Of a DNA stretch of 32,678 nucleotides, positions 8,653 through 17,379 are shown piece after piece. The notes beneath the pieces were generated by a model. The model saw nothing but the letters and a program-made list of their open reading frames with translations. It searched no databases and was not told the origin of the DNA. Location of the stretch: assembly GCA_903970475.1 (NCBI GenBank), contig CAJCIQ010000215.1, forward strand, positions 1 through 32,678, written 5' to 3'. Made by a program: the position numbers and the translations under genes. The DNA is from Beijerinckiaceae bacterium. GTDB taxonomy: Bacteria > Bacteroidota > Bacteroidia > Chitinophagales > Chitinophagaceae. Every line of letters begins with the position of its first letter. Within the stretch, counting starts at the first letter, position 1.

Positions 8653-8919
8653 GCTGTTAGGGGTGAATCACCTGAATCCGGTGGAGAAATGATTTAACAC
8701 ATTAATAAATTTTAATCCGGAGTAGTAAATCCTAAGACTTTAATAATCACGTAGATAGACTATCTGGCATCCAGGTAGCCTATTTGTTAAAATTATGTGA
8801 ACTGAAAAGCTTTTGTTAAACCTTTAGCTTCGTTCTATGTCCTATAACCGCAAAAATGATTAAATGTTCGATTGACATCGAATTTAAGATAGTGAGTTAA
8901 GCAAGGTTGAACAAAAAAA
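8653..8919. other. hairpin-rich intergenic stretch with no gene
   Basis: No open frame above a few codons and no tRNA is seen here. The stretch contains an 8-pair hairpin with a CAT triloop (8760-8778) and a perfect 6-pair hairpin with a TGAC loop (8867-8882). An octamer TAGCTTCG (8825-8832) is one mismatch from the -7 consensus. It is AT-rich compared with its neighbours. It could be a long 3' untranslated region or hold a small RNA ending at the terminator. Confidence 0.4.
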
Positions 8920-8955
8920 GGTCCTGCATGTCTATGTGGGACCTAATTTTTTTTT
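8913..8955. terminator. bidirectional terminator between ubiD-like and DUF3857 genes
   Basis: A 10-pair stem (8920-8929 with 8934-8943, GGTCC/GGACC at the base) has a four-base loop. Seven A residues precede it (8913-8919) and nine T residues follow (8947-8955). It can therefore stop transcription of both convergent neighbours. Confidence 0.85.
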
Positions 8956-9025
8956 GGCTCGCTTCTTTGTCTTGCGGTATGGCTGACGCCTCGGGTTTGG
9001 CTGCGGTTTGGCCTGGTTGAGGCTT

Positions 9026-10948
9026 TTAGGGTTTATCTATGACGATCTTGGTGGTTTCGTCTTCGAAAATGGCATCCATGAACTTTTTAAAGTTGGAATA
9101 GTCCCCTGCGGGTATCCTGGTTGTCTTTAGGCACATGCGGGCGTAAGAATACACGGCTTTATGGGCCAGATCATACCAGTAATTGGATTGGTAGGTGGCG
9201 TAGGGGCAACTAAGTTGGAGACCCTTGGGAAGGTCATCCACGGTATAGCCATCGGGAAGCTGATAACAGGTGGTATCTGATTTTGTGAAGGGGTACTCTT
9301 CCACGTAGGCATCATTGGTGCGGATGGTGTCCTGGGGAATATTGTTCTTCCAGATATGGTATAAACGGGGATTGAGGAACATCTTGTCTCCGGAGGTGAA
9401 CTCGGGGACCTTTTCAAAGCTGAGGTGCAATTGTTCTTTAAGCTCGGGAGAATCCACCCCTTCTAATTTTACGGTAAAATTATCGGGTTGGCCATAATCG
9501 AGATCATGCATCAGATAGGTCCTTTGATGGTCCTGGGTCTGGTTGTTCAAATTCAGGTCCCAGTCTTTGATTTCCCCGGTGGTAGAACGGATCACGTCTG
9601 CGGTACCCCCTCCATCTGCCGTTAAATGCACCAGGGAACTTACATTGGCTATATTTTCATCGGGTCGGGAACGGGGGGTGCTGACCAGTACGCCTCCATT
9701 CTCGGTAATAAGCAGGGCATTACGGTTCTCCGTAAAGCCACTGAGTACACCAAAGGTGAGGGAGTTACTGGTGCACTCCAGCCAAATGCTGTCCTTGGGC
9801 TGGGGGATGCAAAGGATCATGTGATTAAAGCTGCTAACAGGGAAATCAGGATCCAGGGGAGATTTATTATATCCGGCATTGATCAATGCTGTGTAACTTT
9901 TAACGCCTACCGCATCCAGGCAGGCCTTCATATAGGTACTGAGGGCTTTGCAGTCTCCATATTTTTTCTTTTCTGTAAAAGAGGCGGGAAAGGACCTGAA
10001 CCCTCCAATGCCCAGTTCTATGGCTACATAACGGAAATTTCTTTGAAGGTAGTCGTAGAGGATGCGGGCTTTTTCTTGGTCTGTTTTGGCTCCGGATACC
10101 ATTTGCTGGTAAAAGGCCTTGCTGGCGTCCGATAGGTTATAAGAAGCTTTATTGAGGTTATAGTTCCACTCGCCGAATTGTTTCCAGGTGGACATGTCTC
10201 CGGAAAAACCAGCCATGTCAAATTGATTGGGCGCCATTTCAACATAAGGCCTGCTATCTGAAGGGACATTGACTTCCCCCTGCACAGCCTTAATGCCAAC
10301 GGCCTTCCAGGTATAGGATTTATTGTCTTTGTCCATATCGATCACCAAGGGCTTAATGGCCACGTGGTTGTTATGATAACGGAAGGTCATGCTCTTGGGA
10401 ATGACCAGGGTGAGCTGTGTGGATTGTATGGACATTTCTCTGTTATCCAGGTCGAAGTAGGTATAACCATTGGTTGCTTTGGATTCAACCGAATAGGTAA
10501 ACTCCACGGTGATGGGATAACTGGGAGCGGTTACTGGGAAATACGTATAGGAGCCATCATCTACAAGTTCCTCCCCATAACCCTCGGTGATCATTTGTTT
10601 TTGTTTGACGTGCTGTATGAGGACCCCCTGGGCATTGTACACATTAATTTCGGCGTCATCCAGTTTTCTGAAGGAACTGTTGTACATGGAAAATTCCTGG
10701 TTTCTTTTTCCTTGTTCATCCAGAATGGTGTAGACCTCATGGATTTTATCCACCGTTTTGGTCGTCGAATAAACGGTGAAGACCTCTTCAGAAATCCTCA
10801 GGACTGAATGCGCATTTTTGAGGAGGGAATCTGGAATAAGGGAAGCGCTCCAGGAAACCTGGGCGCTTCCCTTAACAGGAAAACAGCCGATTATGATTGC
10901 AGATAAAAAATAAACGAATGATTTAGGGTGCGGAGCTTTTTGGCGCAT
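9026..10948 (-). CDS. exported DUF3857/transglutaminase protein, active-site type (module 1, second gene)
   Basis: A 640-residue exported protein. It has an N-terminal hydrophobic signal (FVYFLSAIIIGCF, probable cleavage after GSA), a DUF3857 beta-sandwich at about 50-210, a transglutaminase-like domain at about 260-400, and a C-terminal domain. The papain-like triad is preserved: C333 in YGDCKALS, H376 in FNHMILC, and E391 in WLECTS at the usual Asp position, as is common in this Bacteroidota subfamily. It may act as a peptidase or cross-linker in the periplasm; the substrate is unknown. Its start overlaps the end of the upstream gene by 26 bases in another frame, which suggests translational coupling. 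It is a clear paralogue of the gene at 12925-14829, with a nearly identical core around the catalytic Cys. Confidence 0.88.
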   Translation of the reverse strand: MRQKAPHPKSFVYFLSAIIIGCFPVKGSAQVSWSASLIPDSLLKNAHSVLRISEEVFTVYSTTKTVDKIHEVYTILDEQGKRNQEFSMYNSSFRKLDDAEINVYNAQGVLIQHVKQKQMITEGYGEELVDDGSYTYFPVTAPSYPITVEFTYSVESKATNGYTYFDLDNREMSIQSTQLTLVIPKSMTFRYHNNHVAIKPLVIDMDKDNKSYTWKAVGIKAVQGEVNVPSDSRPYVEMAPNQFDMAGFSGDMSTWKQFGEWNYNLNKASYNLSDASKAFYQQMVSGAKTDQEKARILYDYLQRNFRYVAIELGIGGFRSFPASFTEKKKYGDCKALSTYMKACLDAVGVKSYTALINAGYNKSPLDPDFPVSSFNHMILCIPQPKDSIWLECTSNSLTFGVLSGFTENRNALLITENGGVLVSTPRSRPDENIANVSSLVHLTADGGGTADVIRSTTGEIKDWDLNLNNQTQDHQRTYLMHDLDYGQPDNFTVKLEGVDSPELKEQLHLSFEKVPEFTSGDKMFLNPRLYHIWKNNIPQDTIRTNDAYVEEYPFTKSDTTCYQLPDGYTVDDLPKGLQLSCPYATYQSNYWYDLAHKAVYSYARMCLKTTRIPAGDYSNFKKFMDAIFEDETTKIVIDKP

Positions 10949-12863
10949 TGGCGGCAGATTTTTTCAGTACAATTTGTTCGCTCAGGGTAGCGTATAGCTT
11001 TTTATAAAACTCTTTGAAATCGGGATATTCTTCTGTGAAGTAGATGGGCCTTTTGAAATCCAGGTTGATGCGGTAAGAAATTCTTCCGTCATCCACCTGC
11101 ATAAGCCTGATGAGTTCTATGGAGGTGTCCTGCATGATCATGTGGAGGTTCTTGGGTACAGACTCCACGGTATAACCCTCCGGCAAGGAAATACCTCCTG
11201 CAATCATATAGGACTGCTTGTACCCGAAGTCTATATCGGTGAAGCGTTTGTCCTGGACAAAGGGATTGGACTCCAGTCCTAAGAACATATTGGGGGAGAA
11301 AAACAGGTATTGCCCGGAACTGTTTAGTTTGTTGGTGAACTGAAGGGTTTGGGACAAGGGGACTGAATCGTTGTCCTGCCCTTCAATACTGAGGCTATCA
11401 ATCTTCAGAGAAGAGTAGGCCTTATTGAAATAGGTGCTCTTGAACCCATCTATCCCTTTTTTAAGGCTTTCACAGCGTTGGTTCTTGGCGTAATCGTAAT
11501 TGTGGATGGTAGCTGTTCCGGAAAGTACCCCGTTAGCGTCCATATCCCCATTGAGGATGACCATGGTGCGGAATTGATCCTGATTGTCTACCAGTTTTAT
11601 CCAACGGGGCGTATTCTTGTCTACTACAAAACCTTGTGTATATTGTACGTCGTAAGGTATTAACCGGTAAGGGTTGTATTTGTCGGCGGCATTGAGTACA
11701 TATCCTTTGTGCCCGATGGTTACAAATGCCAATACTTCATTGAATTGATCCAGTAGCGGATAAACCGTATTGACATGGCCGTTATTCCTGGTGCTGACCA
11801 GGATGGGGCTGGCATCCAGGTGCGCATCCCTTAGGAGATTGACCAGGATCAGGTTGATGTCTTGTATACTCCCCAATTTTTTGTCCCAGGCCGATTTAAC
11901 GCTTTCTGAATAAATACCAACGTACCCGTTCCAATCCATATGCCTGCGAACATAATCGTAAATAACCCCCATTTTGGCCGTGCTGTCTTTTAACAGGGAT
12001 AGGGCCACATCCAGTGAATCTGTATGTGGTATGTTCTTGTGCAACTGGGCGCCGAACTCGTCACTTTCCAGGAGTTCATCGTTGAGCTTGGTCCAGGTGG
12101 TTCGAAATGTTTTTTCTGGCTCACCGGGTACCCTGATGGCAGAAAGCTGAAACGCTACCCGTTGCAGGTAGTCTCCGGCGGAGGCCATGAACGGTTCATC
12201 TTTAAGCCCGGGAATATTCTTCATGGTCAGCACAGTTACGCCATCCTGAGGGTGGTCGGTTTCCAGGGGTAACACGCGTTGTACCTGATAAGTGAAATCG
12301 AAGTACTGAGGTATGGTCAAATAGAGTTGGCAGAAACGGGTGGGGATGTCGGACTGAAAATCCCAATCGTCTATGTAAGTATAATATTTGGATATCTTGG
12401 TGTATTTGTATTCAATAACACTTCCTTTCTTTACATCCGGCAAGGAAAAGGAAAGCTCTGCGTAATTCTTGGAGACCTGTTTGGTGTACACATTGCTGTG
12501 GTCCAGCTTCGTTTTGACGATATTGCCGGTGGCGTCCAGGTTGTAGGTTTCTCCGCTGACGCTGGTGATGTCTTCCATCCTATCCTTGGAGTAATACCGG
12601 ACTTTGACGTCGGCGTTATGCACGCCATTATCTTTTAGGATCTTAATGCGATAACGGTATTGGGTTTGAAGGGTGAGTTCCCCACCAAAGTTGAAGGCAA
12701 TGTCTCCGGTTTTAATGAGTACGCAGGCTTCTGCGCCCGGATCGAAATCCACGGAGTCCATGGTCAGATCGCTCTTATCAATTTTACCGTAAGAGGGGAC
12801 GTCCTTTTGAGCAAGGGCAGGCAATACAGTCAACAGGGATAGCGCAAGGAGTACGATTTTCAT
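10923..12863 (-). CDS. exported DUF3857 protein with degenerate transglutaminase domain (module 1, first gene)
   Basis: A 646-residue protein with a typical signal peptide (MKIVLLALSLLTVLPALAQ). A DUF3857 region lies at about 50-215, a transglutaminase-like fold at about 275-400, and a C-terminal DUF3858-like domain ends in the conserved EYPDFKEFYKKLYATL helix. The catalytic positions are lost: the Cys of GDC is Ile (I336, in QDINLIL) and the His of FNH is Glu (FNEVLAF). In place of WLECT the sequence reads YVLNAADKY. It should therefore be a binding or scaffold protein rather than an enzyme. It precedes the active-type gene with a 26-base overlap. A TATTTTAG sequence in the 61-base gap upstream (a palindromic CCCTA/TAGGG, 12885-12897) may be an internal promoter. 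Confidence 0.86.
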   Translation of the reverse strand: MKIVLLALSLLTVLPALAQKDVPSYGKIDKSDLTMDSVDFDPGAEACVLIKTGDIAFNFGGELTLQTQYRYRIKILKDNGVHNADVKVRYYSKDRMEDITSVSGETYNLDATGNIVKTKLDHSNVYTKQVSKNYAELSFSLPDVKKGSVIEYKYTKISKYYTYIDDWDFQSDIPTRFCQLYLTIPQYFDFTYQVQRVLPLETDHPQDGVTVLTMKNIPGLKDEPFMASAGDYLQRVAFQLSAIRVPGEPEKTFRTTWTKLNDELLESDEFGAQLHKNIPHTDSLDVALSLLKDSTAKMGVIYDYVRRHMDWNGYVGIYSESVKSAWDKKLGSIQDINLILVNLLRDAHLDASPILVSTRNNGHVNTVYPLLDQFNEVLAFVTIGHKGYVLNAADKYNPYRLIPYDVQYTQGFVVDKNTPRWIKLVDNQDQFRTMVILNGDMDANGVLSGTATIHNYDYAKNQRCESLKKGIDGFKSTYFNKAYSSLKIDSLSIEGQDNDSVPLSQTLQFTNKLNSSGQYLFFSPNMFLGLESNPFVQDKRFTDIDFGYKQSYMIAGGISLPEGYTVESVPKNLHMIMQDTSIELIRLMQVDDGRISYRINLDFKRPIYFTEEYPDFKEFYKKLYATLSEQIVLKKSAANAPKSSAP

Positions 12864-12924
12864 GAAGCAGAGGTGATTGATGGGCCCTAAAATAGGGATT
12901 TTTTATTAACCTTTAGGGTTCCTC

Positions 12925-14829
12925 TTAGCTTTTCCGGATGATGATCCTTTCCTTACGCTCCTCTGCGGAGGCCACAAATATACTTCGGACCCCTGCGTAG
13001 TCGACCACTGGTATGTCTTTGGTGGATAATTGAAGGGTTACTGCACTATATAAAATATTAGAAGCGCTATCGTACCAGTACTGCGTGTGATAGGAGGCTT
13101 CCTTTGTTTTTTCATCCCTGTTCTTGGGTAGCTGCTCCACGGCATATCCAGCTGGGAGCTGATAGGCAGTGGTGTCTGTTACTACAAAGGGGTAGGCAAA
13201 ATGGTAGTCATCCGCACGGGTAAGGGCGGAGGGAAGCCGGTACTCCGAAAGTGGGGAAAGCCTGGGGTAAAGGAACATCAGATTTCCGGCGGCAGCATCG
13301 GGTATCTTTTCAAAGCAAAGGCGTCCTTCCAAGGTAAGGGTAAGGGTGGAATCACCCCCCGGTTCCAGGTTCAGGGAAAAAGAATCGGGTTCCGGATAGT
13401 TCATGTTGTCTATGATGTATTGCTTCTTGGCTTCCTGGTCTGCATCCAGAAGGCCACTTAGCCTGCCCATTTTATAGGAGCCCCTGGCATGTTGTACCAG
13501 CTCATCGGTACCGCTGCCATCCTCCCGGAGTAGGACCTTGGAGTAGGTCTCCGTGCTGTTTTCCTCGGCGTGGCCTCGGGGGGTGGGTACGAGTACACCC
13601 CCGTTTTCGGTGATCAGTAGGGCATTGCGGTCTTCTGTGAAACCACTTAGTATGCCGAAGTCATTGATCTTACTGGTACACTCCAGCCAAGTGGTGTCTC
13701 CTATAGATGGAATACAAAGGATAGCATGGTTGAATAACTGTTGGGGGAAACCAGGATCCACCGGGGTAAGCCCCCATCCTCCATTAATCAGCGCCACATA
13801 GCTTTTGATGCCTACGGCGTCCAGGCAAGCCTTCATATAACAACTCAGGGCTTTACAGTCCCCGTACTTATTCTTTTCTGTATAGGTACTGGGAAAGGCT
13901 TTAAATCCGCCTATGCCCAGTTGTATGCTGACGTAGCGAAAATTCCTTTGTAGGTAGCTATATAATATCCGGGCTTTGGCCGCATCCGTGGTAGCACCGG
14001 AAACGAGGCCCCTGTAAAAAGCCTTGCTGGATTCCGGGAGGGTCCAGCGATCTAAGTTGAGGTTGTACACCCATTGGCCAAATTGTTGCCAGGTGGCCAT
14101 ATCACCATCGGCGTCTGCCATAGAAAAATGTTCAGGAGCGATCCATACCCCTGGAACCTTGTCGGAGACCATATTGGTTTGGGCTTTTTTTGCCCGGATC
14201 CCATCCACTGTCCAGGTATAAATTTGGGTTCCTGGCTTTGTGGGATCATCCTTAAGGCTGGGTTCCAACTGGATATCGTGGGCTTTATACCGGAGTCCCA
14301 CGGCGGTGGGGATATGGATGGTATAATTAATATGCTGTATGGATGATTCCGTATGCCCGAGGCTTAAGGAAGGATAGGCTATTAATCCCTTATACGCCGT
14401 AGTGAATTCCATTTCCACGGTATAAGGATAAGTGGGCGCCGATGTCATGAAGTAGGTCGTCTGCCCATCATCGACCAGATTTCCGCCATATCCTGAAGTC
14501 TCCATGTCTTTTAATTTGACTTCCTTCCATAGCCGGCCACCGGCATCATAAATGTTGATATGGGCCGCTTCCAGTTTCTGAAAGCTGCTGCTATAGGCCA
14601 TAAAATTGGCGCTGCCTTTTCCCCGCCCATTGAGGACGGTGATGACTTTGTGTTCTTTAAGTAAGGCTTTGGCAGGAGATTGGACCGTAAAATCCAGGGT
14701 CCAATCCCGGATGACCAGGTTTGCTTTTGTTTTCAGGGAATCGGGAATGTCGGAAACAGGATAGGACTGGGCGTGGATGGCCGTCCCCAAAAGCAGTCCC
14801 AGGCTGGAGAATAGCAATGCTTTTATCAT
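12925..14829 (-). CDS. exported DUF3857/transglutaminase protein, active-site type (module 2, second gene)
   Basis: A 634-residue paralogue of the 9026-10948 product with the same domain order. It has a signal peptide (MIKALLFSSLGLLLGTAIHA) and a DUF3857 region. The transglutaminase-like domain has C325 (YGDCKALS), H368 (FNHAILC) and E383 (WLECTS). The stretch from LQRNFRYV through WLECTS to ALLITENGGVLV is very close between the two copies, while the C-terminal thirds diverge. This suggests selection on the catalytic core. The start codon overlaps the stop of the upstream gene (ATGA, four bases), the classical arrangement for coupled translation. Substrate and partners are unknown; a periplasmic location is expected. 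Confidence 0.88.
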   Translation of the reverse strand: MIKALLFSSLGLLLGTAIHAQSYPVSDIPDSLKTKANLVIRDWTLDFTVQSPAKALLKEHKVITVLNGRGKGSANFMAYSSSFQKLEAAHINIYDAGGRLWKEVKLKDMETSGYGGNLVDDGQTTYFMTSAPTYPYTVEMEFTTAYKGLIAYPSLSLGHTESSIQHINYTIHIPTAVGLRYKAHDIQLEPSLKDDPTKPGTQIYTWTVDGIRAKKAQTNMVSDKVPGVWIAPEHFSMADADGDMATWQQFGQWVYNLNLDRWTLPESSKAFYRGLVSGATTDAAKARILYSYLQRNFRYVSIQLGIGGFKAFPSTYTEKNKYGDCKALSCYMKACLDAVGIKSYVALINGGWGLTPVDPGFPQQLFNHAILCIPSIGDTTWLECTSKINDFGILSGFTEDRNALLITENGGVLVPTPRGHAEENSTETYSKVLLREDGSGTDELVQHARGSYKMGRLSGLLDADQEAKKQYIIDNMNYPEPDSFSLNLEPGGDSTLTLTLEGRLCFEKIPDAAAGNLMFLYPRLSPLSEYRLPSALTRADDYHFAYPFVVTDTTAYQLPAGYAVEQLPKNRDEKTKEASYHTQYWYDSASNILYSAVTLQLSTKDIPVVDYAGVRSIFVASAEERKERIIIRKS

Positions 14830-16760
14830 TGACGTTCGGTTGGTTCGGGTTCTACAATCAGTTCTTCGTTCAGGGCCGCAAACATCTTTTTATAAAATTC
14901 CTTGAGGTTAGGATAGTCTTCCACGGGATAAACGGGGCTTTTGATTAATATGCTCATGCGGTAATTCAACTGCCTGTCGTCGAGTTGCATGATGCGTTCC
15001 ATCACTATGGAGGTATCGGGCATGCTCATGCGGATATTCTTGGGCAGACTTTCTACCTTATATCCCTTGGGCAAACGTATGGATCCATTTATGGTATAGC
15101 TCTGCTTGTATCCAAAGTCTATGTCGGAGAAACGCCGGTCTGTGGTAAATGGATTGGTCTCCAATCCCAAAAATAAGTTTGGGGAAAATAGGACGTAGTT
15201 CCCTGTTTTATTCAGGCGCACAGAAAAGGTCAGGGTTTCATCCAAAGGCAGGGAGTCATTGGCCTGACCCTGGACAGCCAGACTATCTACGGTGAGGTTT
15301 GGATAGGACCTGCTGAAATAAATGTTTTTGAGGCGTTCCAAACCGTTTTGCAAGGCCCTGACCCTGGGGACTTTGCTGTAATCATAGTTGTATATATCGG
15401 CTGTCCCTTTTAACTTGCCCTCGGTGTTGATGGCTCCATTCAAAACGACGGAGGTCTGAAAGTTCTGCTCATCGCCTTTGAGAAAAACAAACCCATTCTT
15501 GTCAGGATCTATGATATAACCAAAGGTGTATTGGACGTCATGGGGAATCAGGTAGGAAGGGGTGTATTGGTCTGCGCCGTTGAGTACATATTGCTTTCCA
15601 CCGATCACTACGTAGGCCATGACCAGGTTGAACTGGGTCAACAAGGGATATTGGGTTTGAACGGCTCCGTGATGGCGGGTGCTCACCAGGATAGGGTAGG
15701 CGTCTATGCCTGCTTCTTTGAGCATATCCACCAGTATCAGGTTGATGTCGCCTGCATTCCCTTTCTTCTTCTCCCAGGCCGTTTTTACCCCTTGTGCACT
15801 TCCCCTGGAATCTCTCCCATCCCAATCCATGGAGGCCCGGACCGCGTTGAATATGGCATTCATCACGTCCAGCGAATCCTTTGCTGCATGCAGGGCGCTA
15901 TCTATGCCCGGCGTGTAGAGGAGCTTTTTGTTCAGTTGCTGACCAAAGTCTGTATAATTCAGCATTTGCTGATTGAGCTGGTCCCAGGTGGTGTTGAGGG
16001 TTCTTTCAGCATACCCCGGGAAATGGAGGGCGGATACCTGAAACTCCACGTGTTGCTGATAATCCTTGGTGGCAGACATATAGGGTTCGTCATGGATAGC
16101 CGGAATATTTTGCATAGTAAATGCTGTGGTGGCATTCCCTTCATTCTTTTTAATGTCTACGGGCAGGATTTTCCGGATATGATAAGTGTAATCCATGTAG
16201 TCCGGGGTCTCCACTTCATAATGACTGTAGCGCACAGGGATATCCATTTGGAAATTCCAAGGTATTAAGTCATTCATAAGGTCCTTGGACGTCAAGGTAA
16301 AAGTATACTCAATCACAGAGCCCTTTTCAACGTCGGGAAGCGTGAACGTGATTTGGGAAATACGCTTGTCTAAGTCTTTGGTGAAAATGTTCTTTTTATC
16401 CAGCTTAGATTCGTTCACCTTGCCGGAAGCATCCAGATTATAGGTAAAGCCCTTGACCCGGTCGATGAATTGCCTGCCCCCGTATGAAATAAAGGGAATG
16501 ATCACATTTCCCCTGGATACATCTTTGTCCTTGAGAATTTTAATCCTGTACCTGTACTGTGTTTCAAGGACGGTAGGGTTACCCCTGTAGAAATGAGTTT
16601 CCCCGGTGGCGATGAGCAAGTAAGCGCCCGCGCCGGGATCGAAATCGCAATCTGTTAAGTGAAGGTCTGCGGTGTCGATTTCTCCCAGCTTGGGTATGTC
16701 TTGGGCAACTGCGGGAAGGGAAAACAAGATACAAAACAGGAGGGTCAGTGATGTTTTCAT
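14826..16760 (-). CDS. exported DUF3857 protein with degenerate transglutaminase domain (module 2, first gene)
   Basis: A 644-residue protein with signal peptide MKTSLTLLFCILFSLPAVAQ, homologous along its length to the 10923-12863 product. Shared blocks include TQYRYRIKILKD, FDFDPGA-type turns, ILVSTR, QSYxIxGxIxLPxGY and FKEFYKK near the end. The catalytic Cys position is Ile (I339 in AGDINLIL) and the catalytic His position is Leu (FNLVMAY), so it is also predicted to be inactive. It opens the four-gene run. The 113 bases between it and ndk hold the ndk terminator; a TAATTTG sequence on the minus strand is only an imperfect -7 candidate. Confidence 0.86.
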   Translation of the reverse strand: MKTSLTLLFCILFSLPAVAQDIPKLGEIDTADLHLTDCDFDPGAGAYLLIATGETHFYRGNPTVLETQYRYRIKILKDKDVSRGNVIIPFISYGGRQFIDRVKGFTYNLDASGKVNESKLDKKNIFTKDLDKRISQITFTLPDVEKGSVIEYTFTLTSKDLMNDLIPWNFQMDIPVRYSHYEVETPDYMDYTYHIRKILPVDIKKNEGNATTAFTMQNIPAIHDEPYMSATKDYQQHVEFQVSALHFPGYAERTLNTTWDQLNQQMLNYTDFGQQLNKKLLYTPGIDSALHAAKDSLDVMNAIFNAVRASMDWDGRDSRGSAQGVKTAWEKKKGNAGDINLILVDMLKEAGIDAYPILVSTRHHGAVQTQYPLLTQFNLVMAYVVIGGKQYVLNGADQYTPSYLIPHDVQYTFGYIIDPDKNGFVFLKGDEQNFQTSVVLNGAINTEGKLKGTADIYNYDYSKVPRVRALQNGLERLKNIYFSRSYPNLTVDSLAVQGQANDSLPLDETLTFSVRLNKTGNYVLFSPNLFLGLETNPFTTDRRFSDIDFGYKQSYTINGSIRLPKGYKVESLPKNIRMSMPDTSIVMERIMQLDDRQLNYRMSILIKSPVYPVEDYPNLKEFYKKMFAALNEELIVEPEPTERQ

Positions 16761-16812
16761 GACGTTGGTATGCCAGGTCGGCCAGACATCAAATTACACT
16801 TTTACCCAATAG

Positions 16813-16839
16813 AAAAAGCCCCATTCAGGTGAAGGGGCT
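16813..16839 (-). terminator. Rho-independent terminator of ndk
   Basis: On the minus strand AGCCCC (16839-16834) pairs with GGGGCT (16822-16817), with extra pairing TTC/GAA inside. The stem is followed by a run of T. It separates ndk from the DUF3857 gene array. Confidence 0.8.
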
Positions 16840-16873
16840 ATTAAAATAGGTTAATTTAATATCCAGTGGGTAT

Positions 16874-17290
16874 TTAGAACCTTTCCAGGCCGGAAAAGAA
16901 GAAATCCCCTTCGATTTTGGCGTTTTCGTCGCTATCGCTGCCGTGGATGGCATTTCTGCCAATAGATTCGGCAAAGCGTTTGCGGATAGTGCCTTCTTCA
17001 GCCTGGGCAGGGTTGGTAGCCCCGATCAGCTTGCGGAAGTCTTCCACAGCATTGCTTTTTTCCAGAATGGCGGCTATAATGGGGCCGCTGCTCATAAATT
17101 CCACCAGTTCCCCATAGAAGGGCCTTTGGTTATGCACGGCATAGAATTCCCCAGCCTTTTCCGCACTGAGTTTGGTGAGTTTCAAAGCCCTGATGTGAAA
17201 ACCAGCCTTGATGATTTGGTCGAGGATGCCGCCGGAGTGGCCATTTGCCATTGCATCAGGCTTGATCATAGTAAACGTTCTGTTGCTCAT
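16874..17290 (-). CDS. ndk: nucleoside diphosphate kinase
   Basis: A 138-residue enzyme starting [14 protein letters not shown]. It exchanges gamma-phosphate between nucleoside di- and triphosphates through a phosphohistidine; H116 is in the signature NAIHGSDS. The motifs MIKPDA, GGILDQI and [14 protein letters not shown] are all present. The frame extends to a TTG at 17317, but this TTG is part of a perfect TACTTTTG -7 box. The ATG at 17290 is therefore the start. It is expressed alone, with its own promoter and terminator, and is divergent from the DHH gene. Confidence 0.96.
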   Translation of the reverse strand: MSNRTFTMIKPDAMANGHSGGILDQIIKAGFHIRALKLTKLSAEKAGEFYAVHNQRPFYGELVEFMSSGPIIAAILEKSNAVEDFRKLIGATNPAQAEEGTIRKRFAESIGRNAIHGSDSDENAKIEGDFFFSGLERF

Positions 17291-17314
17291 ACTATCAATA
17301 GTGATTTGCGGGGG

Positions 17315-17322
17315 CAAAAGTA
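17315..17322 (-). promoter_or_regulatory. -7 box of ndk
   Basis: TACTTTTG on the minus strand is a full match to TAnnTTTG and ends 24 bases before the ATG. No clear -33 TTG is seen. Confidence 0.6.
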
Positions 17323-17379
17323 GGAGAAAAATAACATTTTTTGGGATTCTCCGCCTTAAATTAGATATTCGCTCCCATT

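Noticed and set aside
15531..16268. A 245-codon plus-strand frame opposite the first DUF3857 gene
   Set aside because: It is antisense to a clearly coding gene, has no recognisable motif, and similar shadow frames occur opposite the FKBP and DHH genes (18714-19520, 17518-18303).
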